A DNA stretch of 64,000 nt from Peristeroidobacter agariperforans (GCF_004138335.1 NZ_RYFW01000003.1:744001-808000), one strand, 5' to 3'; positions 46,371 through 56,207 are shown, counted from the stretch's first letter. Notes: generated by a model not told the origin, from the sequence alone. A program made the numbers and translations.

Positions 46371-47366
46371 TCAGATTCCCATGGCGTTGCGGATCAGGAT
46401 GGTCCTGGAGACCAGCAAGCGTCTGAAACCATCATTCGGCTTGTAGGCTGCCTTCGCGGCGCCAGTGGCGTTCAGATCGTCGGTCGTGCCGTTGGCGTCG
46501 TCGCGATCGCCGTACTCGTAAGTCTCTTGGTTGGTGTAGCCCGTCTCCTCGGTTTCGGCGCGCACCAACAGCCACAGACGAACTGAAACGATCTGCGCAC
46601 CCGCAGGGACTGCATCAGGGTTGACGTAGCCTTGAGCGATGCCCCGATTGCCGGTGGGATCGATACCGAACTGGATCTGCATGTCCTCGACACCCGGCAC
46701 GATTGCCACATCGGCCAACGTGCTCGGGTTCACCAGGCCAAAGCGGTGCAAGGTCGGCAGGTCGGTGAGATAACTTGCGTTACGACTGATGTAGTACGCG
46801 TTGACGATCAGATCGTTCACCTGACCGATGGGGTTGGCGATACACGGGGTGCTGTCTTGGACGAGCTGAATCGAAGAGCGGGTGGAGCACACCAGCAGCT
46901 TGCCGCTGGTTACCGTCGAAGGAACCGCCGAGGCGCGCCTTACGACCAGCGTGTCGGCGCTGGCGACGGCGCCGCCGTCGGCAGCGGCACAGCCGAATGA
47001 ATATGCATTGTTGCTTGCCTCGAGCGTCGCTGACACGACGCGGGCGAAATCCGCGCCGCAATTGCTTCCGGGCAATCCGGGCGCAGGCACCACGAAATCG
47101 GCGCCCTTGGAGAGACCCCACGAGTTGGCCATGCGGATGTCCGGTTCGAGCACCGACAGTGCATAACGCGCAGTCTCCTGCAACCGAACGACGCTTTCGT
47201 TGACCTCGTAGTTGCGGCGGCTGAAGCTGAACACCTGGATTGCGCCGCCAATCAACACGAGGCTGATCACCAGGGCGACCATGAGCTCGATCAAGCTCAC
47301 GCCCCGCTGAAGTCCGCGTGAACGGGTCGATGAGAGCGTGCGGCTAGTGCTCGTGAGCTTGATCAT
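46371..47366 (-). CDS. pilW: Type IV pilus minor pilin PilW
   Basis: The 331-residue protein has the prepilin motif RGVSLIELMVALVISLVLIGG, followed by the large globular domain typical of PilW (NYEVNESVVRLQETARYALSVLE, then a C-terminal region with VPGVEDMQIQFGID). Length and position between pilV and pilX agree with PilW. Its start overlaps the pilV stop by 4 bp. Confidence 0.92.
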   Translation of the reverse strand: MIKLTSTSRTLSSTRSRGLQRGVSLIELMVALVISLVLIGGAIQVFSFSRRNYEVNESVVRLQETARYALSVLEPDIRMANSWGLSKGADFVVPAPGLPGSNCGADFARVVSATLEASNNAYSFGCAAADGGAVASADTLVVRRASAVPSTVTSGKLLVCSTRSSIQLVQDSTPCIANPIGQVNDLIVNAYYISRNASYLTDLPTLHRFGLVNPSTLADVAIVPGVEDMQIQFGIDPTGNRGIAQGYVNPDAVPAGAQIVSVRLWLLVRAETEETGYTNQETYEYGDRDDANGTTDDLNATGAAKAAYKPNDGFRRLLVSRTILIRNAMGI

Positions 47367-47875
47367 GGGTCGACCTGCATCGTCAGGACGTAGCGGAGAT
47401 CGCTGTCGCCGTCGGCATCAGTGTCCTGGTTGCCGCCGCCCGCAGTCTCCTGCCAGTGCACCGTGATGACGTAGTTGTCCGGAACGGGGCCCGCCGCCGT
47501 AACCGTGGCTGCGGTGTAAACGATCTCGCCCCGCTGGTTGTCACCTGGCAGCACGTCGTCGATCTGCTGCTGCCACACGAACAGGTCGTTTTCCGCCATC
47601 TGCTCCTGGGTGCAGGTGCCGCTGTTGACGCACGTCTGCTTCGCCGGTGTGGTTGTTCCTGTTTGGTAGGCCACGCGGGCAAGGCGATTGGCGCGAATAC
47701 GGTCGGCCATGTCGGCGGCGAGATTCACTGCCTGCATGCGGGAGAGCGCGCTGCCGCTGGAGCGCAGCGTCGTCACATACAGCCCCGCCATGCCGAGCAT
47801 GCCGACGGCCAGTACTACGAGCGCGACCAGGACCTCGACGATGGTGAAGCCGCTCTGGAAACGGTGCGCGTTCAT
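47363..47875 (-). CDS. pilV: Type IV pilus modification/minor pilin PilV
   Basis: The 170-residue protein starts MNAHRFQSGFTIVEVLVALVVL, with the prepilin cleavage site and Glu5. The conserved GMAGLYVTTLRSSGSALSRMQAVNLA segment identifies PilV. The C-terminal globular part contains two cysteines (TCVNSGTC). It abuts the FimT-type gene upstream and overlaps pilW downstream. Confidence 0.9.
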   Translation of the reverse strand: MNAHRFQSGFTIVEVLVALVVLAVGMLGMAGLYVTTLRSSGSALSRMQAVNLAADMADRIRANRLARVAYQTGTTTPAKQTCVNSGTCTQEQMAENDLFVWQQQIDDVLPGDNQRGEIVYTAATVTAAGPVPDNYVITVHWQETAGGGNQDTDADGDSDLRYVLTMQVDP

Positions 47876-48486
47876 TACGGGCAGCCTCCAGCGCCGGCGC
47901 CCGTGATCGCCTCGGCGACTTCGGTGCGTTTCTTCGTGATGCGGACTCGGCCGGTGGCCTCGACGACCAGGGCTCGGGCGGCGGAGCTGTCGGTCCCGAC
48001 CAGTTCATTGCCGCGCGCGTCGCAGAGCACGATGCGATCGGTGGCCAGTTTGCCCCCGGACACGGGCGGCGTGGCAAAGCCGTTGGCGCCGTAACTGATG
48101 ATGCCGTTGAGGTCGTTGCGAACGGTGATCGTCGGATCCAGGGGAGGGTGCCGTTCGAGCACGGGCTCGCCGACATCGGGACTCCAGTCGGCATCAGTGT
48201 CCACGAACACGATCCACTGCGAGAACGCCCCATCGTTGCACGTCGGCGTCGCCGCGGTGGAATCGCTGGATGCGCAGACAACCACGGGCACCTGGCGTTT
48301 GATGCTTTCAGTGCGCGCTACTTGGGTCGAGCGCAGCAGGTCGTTCGCCGCCGTGGTCAGGCGGTTATTTCGGGTGATGTCAGTGAAGGCCGGTACGCCG
48401 ATGGCGAGTAACACGCCCGCCACCGAAAGTGCGGTCATCAACTCGAGCAGCGTGAAGCCCGCCGACTGTTTGGGAGTTCGTCTCAT
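47875..48486 (-). CDS. fimT: GspH/FimT-family pseudopilin
   Basis: The 203-residue protein begins MRRTPKQSAGFTLLELMTAL, a type IV prepilin leader and helix, followed by the GspH/FimT core (NNRLTTAANDLLRSTQVARTESIKRQ). It is the first gene of the minor-pilin operon and corresponds to fimT or fimU; sequence alone does not separate the two. FimT can bind DNA in transformation systems, of interest because comEC is also present. The upstream region (48487-48726) is shared with lexA; I see no clear promoter for this gene. Confidence 0.88.
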   Translation of the reverse strand: MRRTPKQSAGFTLLELMTALSVAGVLLAIGVPAFTDITRNNRLTTAANDLLRSTQVARTESIKRQVPVVVCASSDSTAATPTCNDGAFSQWIVFVDTDADWSPDVGEPVLERHPPLDPTITVRNDLNGIISYGANGFATPPVSGGKLATDRIVLCDARGNELVGTDSSAARALVVEATGRVRITKKRTEVAEAITGAGAGGCP

Positions 48487-48663
48487 GTAGGTCTAGGTCC
48501 CATCCTGATGCGGCGGGAATATAAGAGGCGGCGCGGCCGTCTGCCGGGCATGCCGATCAGCGGCTCGCGGCGGCGGACTAGCGGCGGGCGCGGCCAGATA
48601 TCGTCAAATACCTCTGTCAAATGCCTGGCGGTCGGCGGCCCTCGGTGGATACCTGCTGCGGGC

Positions 48664-48720
48664 TTGCGGACTTACGAGCGACTCCTGTATAAATACTCAA
48701 ATGGTGGTTATCCATACAGG
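48664..48720 (+). promoter_or_regulatory. lexA promoter with SOS-box-like dyad
   Basis: TTGCGG (48664-48669) and TATAAA (48688-48693) form a sigma-70 promoter with 18-bp spacing. CCTGTAT (48684-48690) and ATACAGG (48714-48720) are inverted arms. CTGTATAAATAC resembles the left half, and TTATCCATACAG the right half, of the E. coli-type CTGT-N8-ACAG box. The elements overlap the -10 and the region just before the GTG start, as expected for autorepression. Confidence 0.6.
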
Positions 48721-48726
48721 TGACGT

Positions 48727-49359
48727 GTGTCCGAACTGACGCCCCGGCAACGCGAGATCGTCAAACTGATCCAGGAATCCCTGCGGGATAACGGCATGCC
48801 GCCCACGCGGGCCGAAATCGCGAGCGCGATGGGTTTCAAATCGGCCAACGCCGCCGAGGAACATCTGCGTGCGCTCCAGAAAAAGGGCGTGCTGGACATC
48901 ATCCCGGGCGCCTCGCGCGGGATTCAATTGAAAGACTCTCTTCGTGAGCAAATGGGTCTGCCGCTGATTGGTCGAGTTGCAGCCGGCAGGCCCATGCTCG
49001 CGGAGGAGCACATCGAAGGCCGTTATCAGATCGACCCGAAGATCTTTCAGCCGCGCGCGCATTACCTGCTCAAGGTGCGCGGCCAGAGTATGAAAGACAT
49101 CGGTATCATGGATGGCGACCTCGTCGCCGTGCATCGCACGCCGGAAGTGCGCAATCGCCAGGTCGTGGTGGCGCGCCTGGACAATGAAGTGACGGTGAAG
49201 CGTTACAAGCAGGACGGCAAGATCGTCTGGCTGTTGCCCGAGAACGAAGAGTTCGAGCCCATTCGCGTCGACCTGAAAGAGCAGTCGCTGATCATCGAAG
49301 GCATCGTCGTCGGGGTGCTGCGCCAGGGCGGCAAATCCTCCAAAGGGCTGTTCCAGTAG
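48727..49359 (+). CDS. lexA: LexA repressor
   Basis: LexA (210 residues) represses SOS genes and self-cleaves with RecA filaments. The winged-helix N-terminus ([29 protein letters not shown]) and the S24-type protease domain are complete: scissile Ala86-Gly87 in GRVAAGRP, catalytic Ser121 in [11 protein letters not shown] and Lys158 in EVTVKRYK. The start is GTG at 48727, right after the SOS-like dyad. It is convergent with nasA, with 3 bp between the stops. Confidence 0.97.
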   Translation: MSELTPRQREIVKLIQESLRDNGMPPTRAEIASAMGFKSANAAEEHLRALQKKGVLDIIPGASRGIQLKDSLREQMGLPLIGRVAAGRPMLAEEHIEGRYQIDPKIFQPRAHYLLKVRGQSMKDIGIMDGDLVAVHRTPEVRNRQVVVARLDNEVTVKRYKQDGKIVWLLPENEEFEPIRVDLKEQSLIIEGIVVGVLRQGGKSSKGLFQ

Positions 49360-49362
49360 TTC

Positions 49363-52008
49363 TCATTTCGCCAACAGCATTCTGATCTCCGGCAGGCACG
49401 AGCCACAGTTCGTGCCTGCTTTCAATTTCCGACCCACGTCCTGCGGCGTCTTCAACTGATCCTGGGCGATAGCCTTGCACAGCGTGTTGCGCCCCACGCC
49501 AAAGCACGAGCACACCATCGGGCCCGGATCTTCCGACGCTGCCGTCGGTCCGCCGTTGAGCAGCGACGCCCGATCCGCATTGCCGATGCGCTTCTTCGCG
49601 AACAGGTTGGACAGCCAGGTGCGCGAGGGCAGGTCGGTGCGCGGGGAAATGAACACACAACCCTCGATGCGCTCGTCGACCAACAGCGCGCCCCGATATA
49701 CGCCGCAGGCGGGATCGGAGAATTCCACCCAGTCCGCGTCGGAATGATTCACTTGCAGTGCTTGGTGCGCCCAGTCGACGCTGGGCGGACGGCCGCGCCC
49801 GGCAATCTCATATCGCATGAACTGCGCGCCTTGAATCGCTGTCCACCACGTCGCATCCAACGTTGCGAGTGGCGTGCGCGTCAGGATGAATCCATGCCAG
49901 TTGACGGGAAACGGCATGACACGCGCCGGCGTGTGTTTGAACTCCGGCTCGCCGGAGACCGGATCGACGACCGGGTTGACCAATGCGCCCACGCGCGCGT
50001 CCGAAGCATAGGCCCCGTTCCAATGAATGGGCACGAAGATCGAGCCACGCGGCATTTCACCGCTGGTCTTCACTCGCGCCACTAGCGCGCCCCACTGGGT
50101 TTCAACCCGTGCGAGCTGCCCATCGCTCACTGCTGACAGCAATGCATCCTGCGCATGCATGTCGATATACGGCTCGGGCAAATGCGAGCTCAGTTGTGGC
50201 GCGCGACCGGTGCGGCTCATCGTGTGCCACTGATCGCGGATGCGACCGGTGTTCAAAACCCAAGGGAACTCTGCGTCGGCCTTATGCGCGGGCGCTCGGG
50301 GCGCAGTCGGCACAAAGCGAGCGCGATGATTGCGACGATAGAAGCGTCCCGACTCCAGCAGGCGCGCGGTGCCGGGATGATTGCGCTCAGGGACTGGCCA
50401 TTGAATGGGCGCCAGGTCGTCATACTCGGCTGAAGTGATCTTCGCCAGGCCACCGATGTCGAAGGCGCGCTCGCCGTCGTTTCCATACGTGGACAGAGCG
50501 GCGTGCTCGAGGAAGATCTCGTGCGCATTGTCGTAGTTGAAGCCGTCGTTGAAGCCCATGCGTCGCGCGACTTCGCACATCAACCACCAGTCCGGCCGCG
50601 CTTCGCCGCTCAGCGGCTGGAATGCTCGCTGCCGTGAGATGCGCCGCTCCGAGTTGGTGACGGTGCCGTCCTTTTCACCCCAGCCGGCCGCCGGCAGTAA
50701 CACGTGCGCGAGCGCATTGGTGTCGGTGCCGGAGAAACAATCGGACACCACAACGAGCTCGCAGCGGCGCAGCGCCTCTTTGACCTTGTCGGCATCAGGC
50801 AGGCTCACGACCGGATTGGTCGCCATGATCCACACGGCCTTTACCTTGCCGGCGTGAATAGCGTCGAAGAGCTCGACTGCTTTGAGTCCGCCGCGCTCGG
50901 CGATGCGTGGGCTGCGCCAGAAGCCCTGCACCAGTTCGCGGTGACTCGCGTCTTCCAGGTCCATGTGGGCGGCGAGCATGTTCGCAAGGCCGCCAACTTC
51001 ACGGCCGCCCATGGCGTTCGGCTGGCCGGTGATGGAGAACGGGCCGGCGCCGGGCTGGCCGATACGGCCCGTCAGCAAATGGCAATTGATGATGCTGTTG
51101 ACCTTGTCCGTGCCCGCGGAAGACTGGTTCACGCCCATCGAAAACGCCGTGATCACCCGCGGGTGGTCGGCAAACATGCGATAGAACTGCAGCAATCGTT
51201 CCGTATCGATGCCGCAGGCAGTGGCAACCTGTTTCAAGTCGCCGGCCGATTCCCGGGCAACGCGCAGCGCTTCATCGAACCCTTCCGTATGGCTGGCGAG
51301 GAATTCGTTCGCGATATGGCCCTGCTCGTGCAGATAGGCGAGCAGTCCGTTGAACAGCCAGACATCGCTGCCACTGCGCACCGGGAGGTGCATATCTGCG
51401 ATTTCGCAAGTCATGGTCCGCCGCGGATCGACGACCACGATTTTCATGTCCGGCCGCTGCTGTTTCGCTTGCGTGATGCGCTGAAACAGCACCGGATGAC
51501 ACCAGGCAGTGTTCGAGCCGACGAGCACGATCAGATCCGCCTGCTCCAGATCCTCGTAGCACACAGGCACGACGTCCTCGCCGAAGGCTCGCTTGTGGCC
51601 GGCGACGGCCGAGGACATACACAGTCGGGAGTTGGTATCGATGTTCGCCGAGCCGATGAAACCTTTCATCAGCTTGTTGGCGACGTAGTAGTCCTCGGTC
51701 AGCAACTGACCCGAGACGTACAGCGCGACGGCGTCAGGCCCGTGCTCCGCGACGATGCGCTTGAACCCGGCGGCAACGTGGCCGAGCGCGGCGTCCATGC
51801 TCACGCGCTGGCCGTTGATTTCCGGATGGAGCAGCCGGCCCTCGGTTCCAAGCGTCTGACCTAGCGCCGATCCTTTGGAACAAAGTCTTCCGTAGTTGGA
51901 GGGATGAGCCGCATCGCCGCTGATCTTGATCGTGCCGCGCCCGGTGTCGGCTTGCGCAATCACGCCACAACCGACACCGCAATAGGGGCACGTCGTCCTG
52001 ATGCTCAC
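49363..52008 (-). CDS. nasA: Assimilatory nitrate reductase catalytic subunit with C-terminal BFD domain
   Basis: The 881-residue molybdopterin enzyme reduces nitrate to nitrite in the cytosol. The N-terminal [4Fe-4S] motif is TTCPYCGVGCGV with GRLCSKG; molybdopterin regions include VGSNTAWCHPV and the C-terminal MGD-binding domain. The last 55 residues form a BFD-type [2Fe-2S] domain (VCSCFGVGRNTLC and NCGSCLPEI). There is no signal peptide. It is the last gene of nirB-nirD/FAD-nasA, with its start overlapping the upstream stop (ATGA), so an NADH-linked FAD partner is encoded directly before it. Confidence 0.95.
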   Translation of the reverse strand: MSIRTTCPYCGVGCGVIAQADTGRGTIKISGDAAHPSNYGRLCSKGSALGQTLGTEGRLLHPEINGQRVSMDAALGHVAAGFKRIVAEHGPDAVALYVSGQLLTEDYYVANKLMKGFIGSANIDTNSRLCMSSAVAGHKRAFGEDVVPVCYEDLEQADLIVLVGSNTAWCHPVLFQRITQAKQQRPDMKIVVVDPRRTMTCEIADMHLPVRSGSDVWLFNGLLAYLHEQGHIANEFLASHTEGFDEALRVARESAGDLKQVATACGIDTERLLQFYRMFADHPRVITAFSMGVNQSSAGTDKVNSIINCHLLTGRIGQPGAGPFSITGQPNAMGGREVGGLANMLAAHMDLEDASHRELVQGFWRSPRIAERGGLKAVELFDAIHAGKVKAVWIMATNPVVSLPDADKVKEALRRCELVVVSDCFSGTDTNALAHVLLPAAGWGEKDGTVTNSERRISRQRAFQPLSGEARPDWWLMCEVARRMGFNDGFNYDNAHEIFLEHAALSTYGNDGERAFDIGGLAKITSAEYDDLAPIQWPVPERNHPGTARLLESGRFYRRNHRARFVPTAPRAPAHKADAEFPWVLNTGRIRDQWHTMSRTGRAPQLSSHLPEPYIDMHAQDALLSAVSDGQLARVETQWGALVARVKTSGEMPRGSIFVPIHWNGAYASDARVGALVNPVVDPVSGEPEFKHTPARVMPFPVNWHGFILTRTPLATLDATWWTAIQGAQFMRYEIAGRGRPPSVDWAHQALQVNHSDADWVEFSDPACGVYRGALLVDERIEGCVFISPRTDLPSRTWLSNLFAKKRIGNADRASLLNGGPTAASEDPGPMVCSCFGVGRNTLCKAIAQDQLKTPQDVGRKLKAGTNCGSCLPEIRMLLAK

Positions 52009-53561
52009 TGTCGTCTGGCTACCGCTTCGCCGAATATCAACTTGTCGCGCAACGCACCGACATCGCGGCCTTCATTCATCAGCTCGCAATACCAGGCGCC
52101 ATCGCGAGTGTCGCCGTACAACACCGCACCGCGCACCTTGTTGTCCTCGAGCACGATGCGCTTGTAGATGCCGCGCTTTGCATCGCGCAGGACGAGCGCC
52201 TCGCTGCCCGGACCGCCGAGGAAATCGCCGGCGGAGAACAGATCGATGCCGGTGACTTTGAGGTGCGTAGACAGCATCGATCCTCGGTAGCGACCGACGC
52301 CATGCTCGGAGAGATGGGTCGCACAGACGCTCGCCTGCTCATAGAGCGGCGCGACCAGACCATACGTGTTGTTCCTGTGCTGGACGCACTCGCCGACGGC
52401 GTACACGCACGGGTCGAACGTTTGCATCGTATCGTTGACCAACACGCCACGGTCGCATCGCAAGCCGGCGGCACGAGCCAGATCCGTGTTCGGTCGAATG
52501 CCGGCGGCCATGACGACCAGATCCGTCTCGATGATGGTTTCATCCGCGAACTGAACGCCCCGGACCCGATCGGTGCCCAGGATGGCCGTGGTCTTCGCCG
52601 GCATGTGGAACCGCAGGCCGCGCTTCTCGAGGGATTGTTTCAAGAGCTGAGCGGCAACGGGATCGAGCTGCCGTTCCATTAATGTTTCCAGCAGGTGCAC
52701 GACGGTGACCTGCATGCCTTGCTTGAGCAGCGCGTTGGCTGCTTCCAGGCCCAACAATCCGCCGCCAATGACAACGGCCTTCTTATGCGTGCGCGCGGCT
52801 TCGAGCATCGTGTTCACGTCCTGCAGATCGCGGAACGTCACGACACCGGGCAGGTCCTTGCCAGGGACGGGCAGGATGATGGGATTGGAGCCGGTCGCGA
52901 TCAACAGCCGATCGTACTCGGCTTCGGTGCCGTTCTGTGAACGCACGCGACGGCGAATCCGGTCGATCGCGACGGCCGGATCGCCCAGGTGCAAGGTGAC
53001 GCCATTGTCCCGGTACCACTCGATCGGGTTCAGCACGATGTCGTCGAAGCGTTTCTCGCCTGCCAGCATGGGCGAGAGCAGGATGCGGTTGTAGTTGGGA
53101 ACCGGTTCGGCGCCGAACACGGTTACGTCGTAAGGCTGGCCGGAGATGCCGAGCAGCTCTTCGACCACCTTCATGCCCGCCATGCCATTGCCGATGACGA
53201 CCAGCTTGCGACGACTGGTCTTACGCAGCGGCTGGCTCTTGATCCAGATCTTGCCGTCGGTGACTCGCGTCGGCCACGCGCGCACCGAGTAGTCGGCGTC
53301 TTCGACGCAGCGGCCGGTTGCCAGATTGAAGTGATGTTTGTAAACCGGGGAGGCGACGACGGGCTCACCGTTCAGATCGCCGACCAGGCCGCGCGAGAGC
53401 ACGTTGGCCTCGCTGTGCGGATCGTAGTTGTCCAGCGCATAGATGGCGTCGCCGACTCGAAAGATCGCAATCTGCCGCCCGTCGATCAACGCGGCCACGC
53501 CGCTGTCGGGCAGCAGGTCGTCGAACGAGCAGGCGCTGCTCCAGGTGTGAGTGTGCTTCAT
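52005..53561 (-). CDS. Fused NirD-type Rieske-like domain and FAD/NAD(P)H oxidoreductase
   Basis: The 518-residue protein has two parts. Residues 1-108 match NirD, the small subunit of nitrite reductase (IFRVGDAIYALDNYDPHSEANVLSRGLVG, then PVYKHHFNLATGRC); as in NirD, the Rieske cluster ligands are absent. From residue 112 an FAD/NAD(P)H module follows (VVIGNGMAGMKVVEELL; ATGSNPIILPVPG; AVVIGGGLLGLEAANALL), as in NasB/NasC or the NirB N-terminus. It has no BFD cysteines. The ATG overlaps the nirB stop by 4 bp. It probably carries electrons from NADH to NasA while supplying the only NirD in the operon. Confidence 0.88.
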   Translation of the reverse strand: MKHTHTWSSACSFDDLLPDSGVAALIDGRQIAIFRVGDAIYALDNYDPHSEANVLSRGLVGDLNGEPVVASPVYKHHFNLATGRCVEDADYSVRAWPTRVTDGKIWIKSQPLRKTSRRKLVVIGNGMAGMKVVEELLGISGQPYDVTVFGAEPVPNYNRILLSPMLAGEKRFDDIVLNPIEWYRDNGVTLHLGDPAVAIDRIRRRVRSQNGTEAEYDRLLIATGSNPIILPVPGKDLPGVVTFRDLQDVNTMLEAARTHKKAVVIGGGLLGLEAANALLKQGMQVTVVHLLETLMERQLDPVAAQLLKQSLEKRGLRFHMPAKTTAILGTDRVRGVQFADETIIETDLVVMAAGIRPNTDLARAAGLRCDRGVLVNDTMQTFDPCVYAVGECVQHRNNTYGLVAPLYEQASVCATHLSEHGVGRYRGSMLSTHLKVTGIDLFSAGDFLGGPGSEALVLRDAKRGIYKRIVLEDNKVRGAVLYGDTRDGAWYCELMNEGRDVGALRDKLIFGEAVARRQ

Positions 53562-56092
53562 ACAGCCTCCCGCTGGCGCTGCGCGCGTTCTTCGTTGGTC
53601 GCCGGGCGGATCTGTCCGCGCTCCTGCACGAACACGACGTTGTCGTCGGTGCGGTCGCTGTTCACGAAATGACGGAAGCGCTTCAAAGTCTGCGGATCCT
53701 CCACGGCCTTCTTCCATTCACATTCATAAGTGTTGACGATGCGCGCCATGTCGGCTTCCAGCTCGGCCGCGATGCCGAGCTTGTCTTCGATGACGACCTG
53801 CTTGAGGTAGTCGAGGCCGCCTTCGAGGTTGTCCAGCCACACCGACGTACGCTGCAGGCGGTCGGCGGTGCGGATGTAGAACATCAGGAAGCGATCGATG
53901 TAGCGGATCAGCGTCTCGCGATCGAGATCGCCGGCGAGCAGGTCGGCGTGACGGGGCTTCATGCCGCCGTTGCCGCACACATAGAGATTCCAACCCTTTT
54001 CGGTGGCGATGATGCCGACGTCTTTGCTTTGCGCCTCGGCGCATTCGCGGGTGCAGCCGGAAACTGCGAACTTGAGCTTGTGAGGGGAGCGCAGGCCCTT
54101 GTACCGGTTCTCGATGTCGATGGCATAGCCGACGCTGTCCTGCACGCCATAGCGACACCAGGTGGAACCCACGCACGATTTCACGGTACGCACCGACTTG
54201 CCGTAAGCGTGTCCGGACTCGAAGCCGGCATCGATGAGCTCGCGCCAGATCAGCGGCAACTCGTGGACCTGCGCACCGAACAGATCGATGCGCTGACCGC
54301 CGGTGATCTTGGTGTACAGGCCATACCTCTTAGCCACCTCGCCGATGACGATGAGCTTCTCCGGTGTGATCTCCCCGCCGGCGATCCGCGGGACGACGGA
54401 GTAGGTGCCGTCCTTCTGCATGTTCGCGAGATAGTAGTCGTTCGTGTCCTGGAGCGTGGCCTTGTCGCGCTTCAGTACGAACTCGTTCCAGCACGACGCG
54501 AGGATGGACGCGACGGTGGGCTTGCAGATGTCGCAGCCCGTGCCGCGGCCGTGCTTCTTCAGCACTTCCTCGAACGATTTCAGCTGGCCGACGCGCACCA
54601 GGTGAAACAGTTGCTGGCGCGAGTAGCGGAAGTGCTCGCATAGATTGTTGTTGACCGCGACGCCGCGGCTCGCCAGTTCCGCTTTCAGAACCTGCGTGAC
54701 CAGCGCTGCGCAACCGCCGCAGGAAGTTGCGGCCTTGGTGCACGACTTCAACGCGCCAATGGTTGTGGCGCCGGCCTCGATGGCGGAGCAGATCGCGCCT
54801 TTGCTGACGTTGTTACAGGAGCAGATCTGCGCGGTCGCGGGCAGTCCGGCAACGCCGGCCTTCTTCGGCTGTTCGGAGCCGCCGAAGTTCGGCACGATCA
54901 ATTCTTCGGGACTCGACGGCAAGGCGGTGCCCTCGAGCATCATATTGAGCAGAACACCGTAGTCGTCGGCGTCACCGATGAGGATGCCGCCGAGCAAGCG
55001 CGTGCCGTCTTCGTTCACTACCAGCTTCTTATAGACCTGCTTGCGCTCATCGACGAAAGCGTACGCGCGCGAGCCCGGGCTCGAGCAGTGCGGATCGCCC
55101 AGCGAGGCCACGTCTACGCCCATGAGCTTGAGCTTCGTGCTCATATCCGCGCCGGTGAACGCCGGCTCTGCCGTTTCCTGCAAGCGGGACGCGCAGACGT
55201 TGGCCATCTGGTAACCAGGAGCGACCAGGCCAAACAGCTGTCCGTTCCAGAGTGCGCACTCGCCGATCGCGAAGATGTCCGGATCGGACGTGCGGCAATC
55301 GTGATCGATGACGATACCGCCGCGAGCGCCGACGTTCAGGCCGCAAGCGCGAGCAAGCTCATCGCGCGGCCGAATACCGGCGGAGAACACCACGACATCC
55401 GCTTCGAGCGAGCTGCCGTCGGCGAAGTTCAAGCGGTGCTTGCACTGCTCGCCGTCGACGATTTCCGTCGTGCTCTTGCCAGTGTGAATGCCGACATCCA
55501 TCTCGGAGATCTTCTGCCGCAACACGCGACCGCCGACATCGTCGACCTGAACGGCCATCAAGCGTGGCGCGAATTCTACGACGTGGGTCTTCAGGCCAAG
55601 ATCGCGCAGCGCCTTGGCCGCTTCGAGTCCGAGCAGACCGCCGCCGATGACCACGCCGACTTTGCTTTGTGCCGCCGCCGAGCGGATCGCTTCGAGATCT
55701 TCGATCGTGCGATAGACGAAGCAGTTCGGCCGTTCTCGGCCAGGAATGGGCGGTACGAAAGGATAGGAGCCCGTAGCCAGCACCAACTGATCGTAGGGCA
55801 AGGTTCGACCTTGCGCAGTGCGCACGCATCGCGCTTCGCGATCGATGCCGAGGGCCTTGTCGTTCAAATGCAGCGCGATGTCATTGCGCTCGAAGAAGTC
55901 TTCGCTGACCAGCGACAGATCGGCGGCACTCTTGCCGCTGAAGAAGCTCGTGAGTTGCACACGATCGTAGGCAGCACGCGGCTCCTCGCAGAGCACGGTG
56001 ATTTCGTGCGACGGGGTTTCGGCCGCGAGCCGCTCGAGCAGACGTTGCCCGACCATGCCATTGCCAATGACGACCAGCTTCTTCACAGACAT
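53558..56092 (-). CDS. nirB: NAD(P)H-dependent siroheme nitrite reductase large subunit NirB
   Basis: The 844-residue enzyme reduces nitrite to ammonium in six electrons. Domain order: FAD/NAD(P) module (KKLVVIGNGMVGQRLLERL; GGGLLGLEAAKAL), BFD [2Fe-2S] region (ICSCNNVSKGAIC with SCGGCAAL; later GCDICKPTV), then the sulfite/nitrite reductase half with cluster/siroheme cysteines in SCVGSTWC and GCTRECAEA. The start at 56092 gives the standard SVKKLVVIGNG opening. It heads the minus-strand operon, downstream of a sigma-54-type promoter. Confidence 0.96.
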   Translation of the reverse strand: MSVKKLVVIGNGMVGQRLLERLAAETPSHEITVLCEEPRAAYDRVQLTSFFSGKSAADLSLVSEDFFERNDIALHLNDKALGIDREARCVRTAQGRTLPYDQLVLATGSYPFVPPIPGRERPNCFVYRTIEDLEAIRSAAAQSKVGVVIGGGLLGLEAAKALRDLGLKTHVVEFAPRLMAVQVDDVGGRVLRQKISEMDVGIHTGKSTTEIVDGEQCKHRLNFADGSSLEADVVVFSAGIRPRDELARACGLNVGARGGIVIDHDCRTSDPDIFAIGECALWNGQLFGLVAPGYQMANVCASRLQETAEPAFTGADMSTKLKLMGVDVASLGDPHCSSPGSRAYAFVDERKQVYKKLVVNEDGTRLLGGILIGDADDYGVLLNMMLEGTALPSSPEELIVPNFGGSEQPKKAGVAGLPATAQICSCNNVSKGAICSAIEAGATTIGALKSCTKAATSCGGCAALVTQVLKAELASRGVAVNNNLCEHFRYSRQQLFHLVRVGQLKSFEEVLKKHGRGTGCDICKPTVASILASCWNEFVLKRDKATLQDTNDYYLANMQKDGTYSVVPRIAGGEITPEKLIVIGEVAKRYGLYTKITGGQRIDLFGAQVHELPLIWRELIDAGFESGHAYGKSVRTVKSCVGSTWCRYGVQDSVGYAIDIENRYKGLRSPHKLKFAVSGCTRECAEAQSKDVGIIATEKGWNLYVCGNGGMKPRHADLLAGDLDRETLIRYIDRFLMFYIRTADRLQRTSVWLDNLEGGLDYLKQVVIEDKLGIAAELEADMARIVNTYECEWKKAVEDPQTLKRFRHFVNSDRTDDNVVFVQERGQIRPATNEERAQRQREAV

Positions 56093-56207
56093 CTTGCACC
56101 CATGAGTGAGGCCTGCGGACAGGCACAGCTCGTTCGAAGACGGGTGGTTGGGACAGCGAACTGCGACAGGCCGCAATCAGCGGAGGTGGTTACCGGCAGT
56201 CACTGGT

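Noticed and set aside
53562-53717. N-terminal extension of the NirD-FAD fusion reading frame
   Set aside because: The extra residues overlap the nirB 3' end and are Arg-rich with no homology; the ATGA overlap at 53561 gives the normal NirD start.
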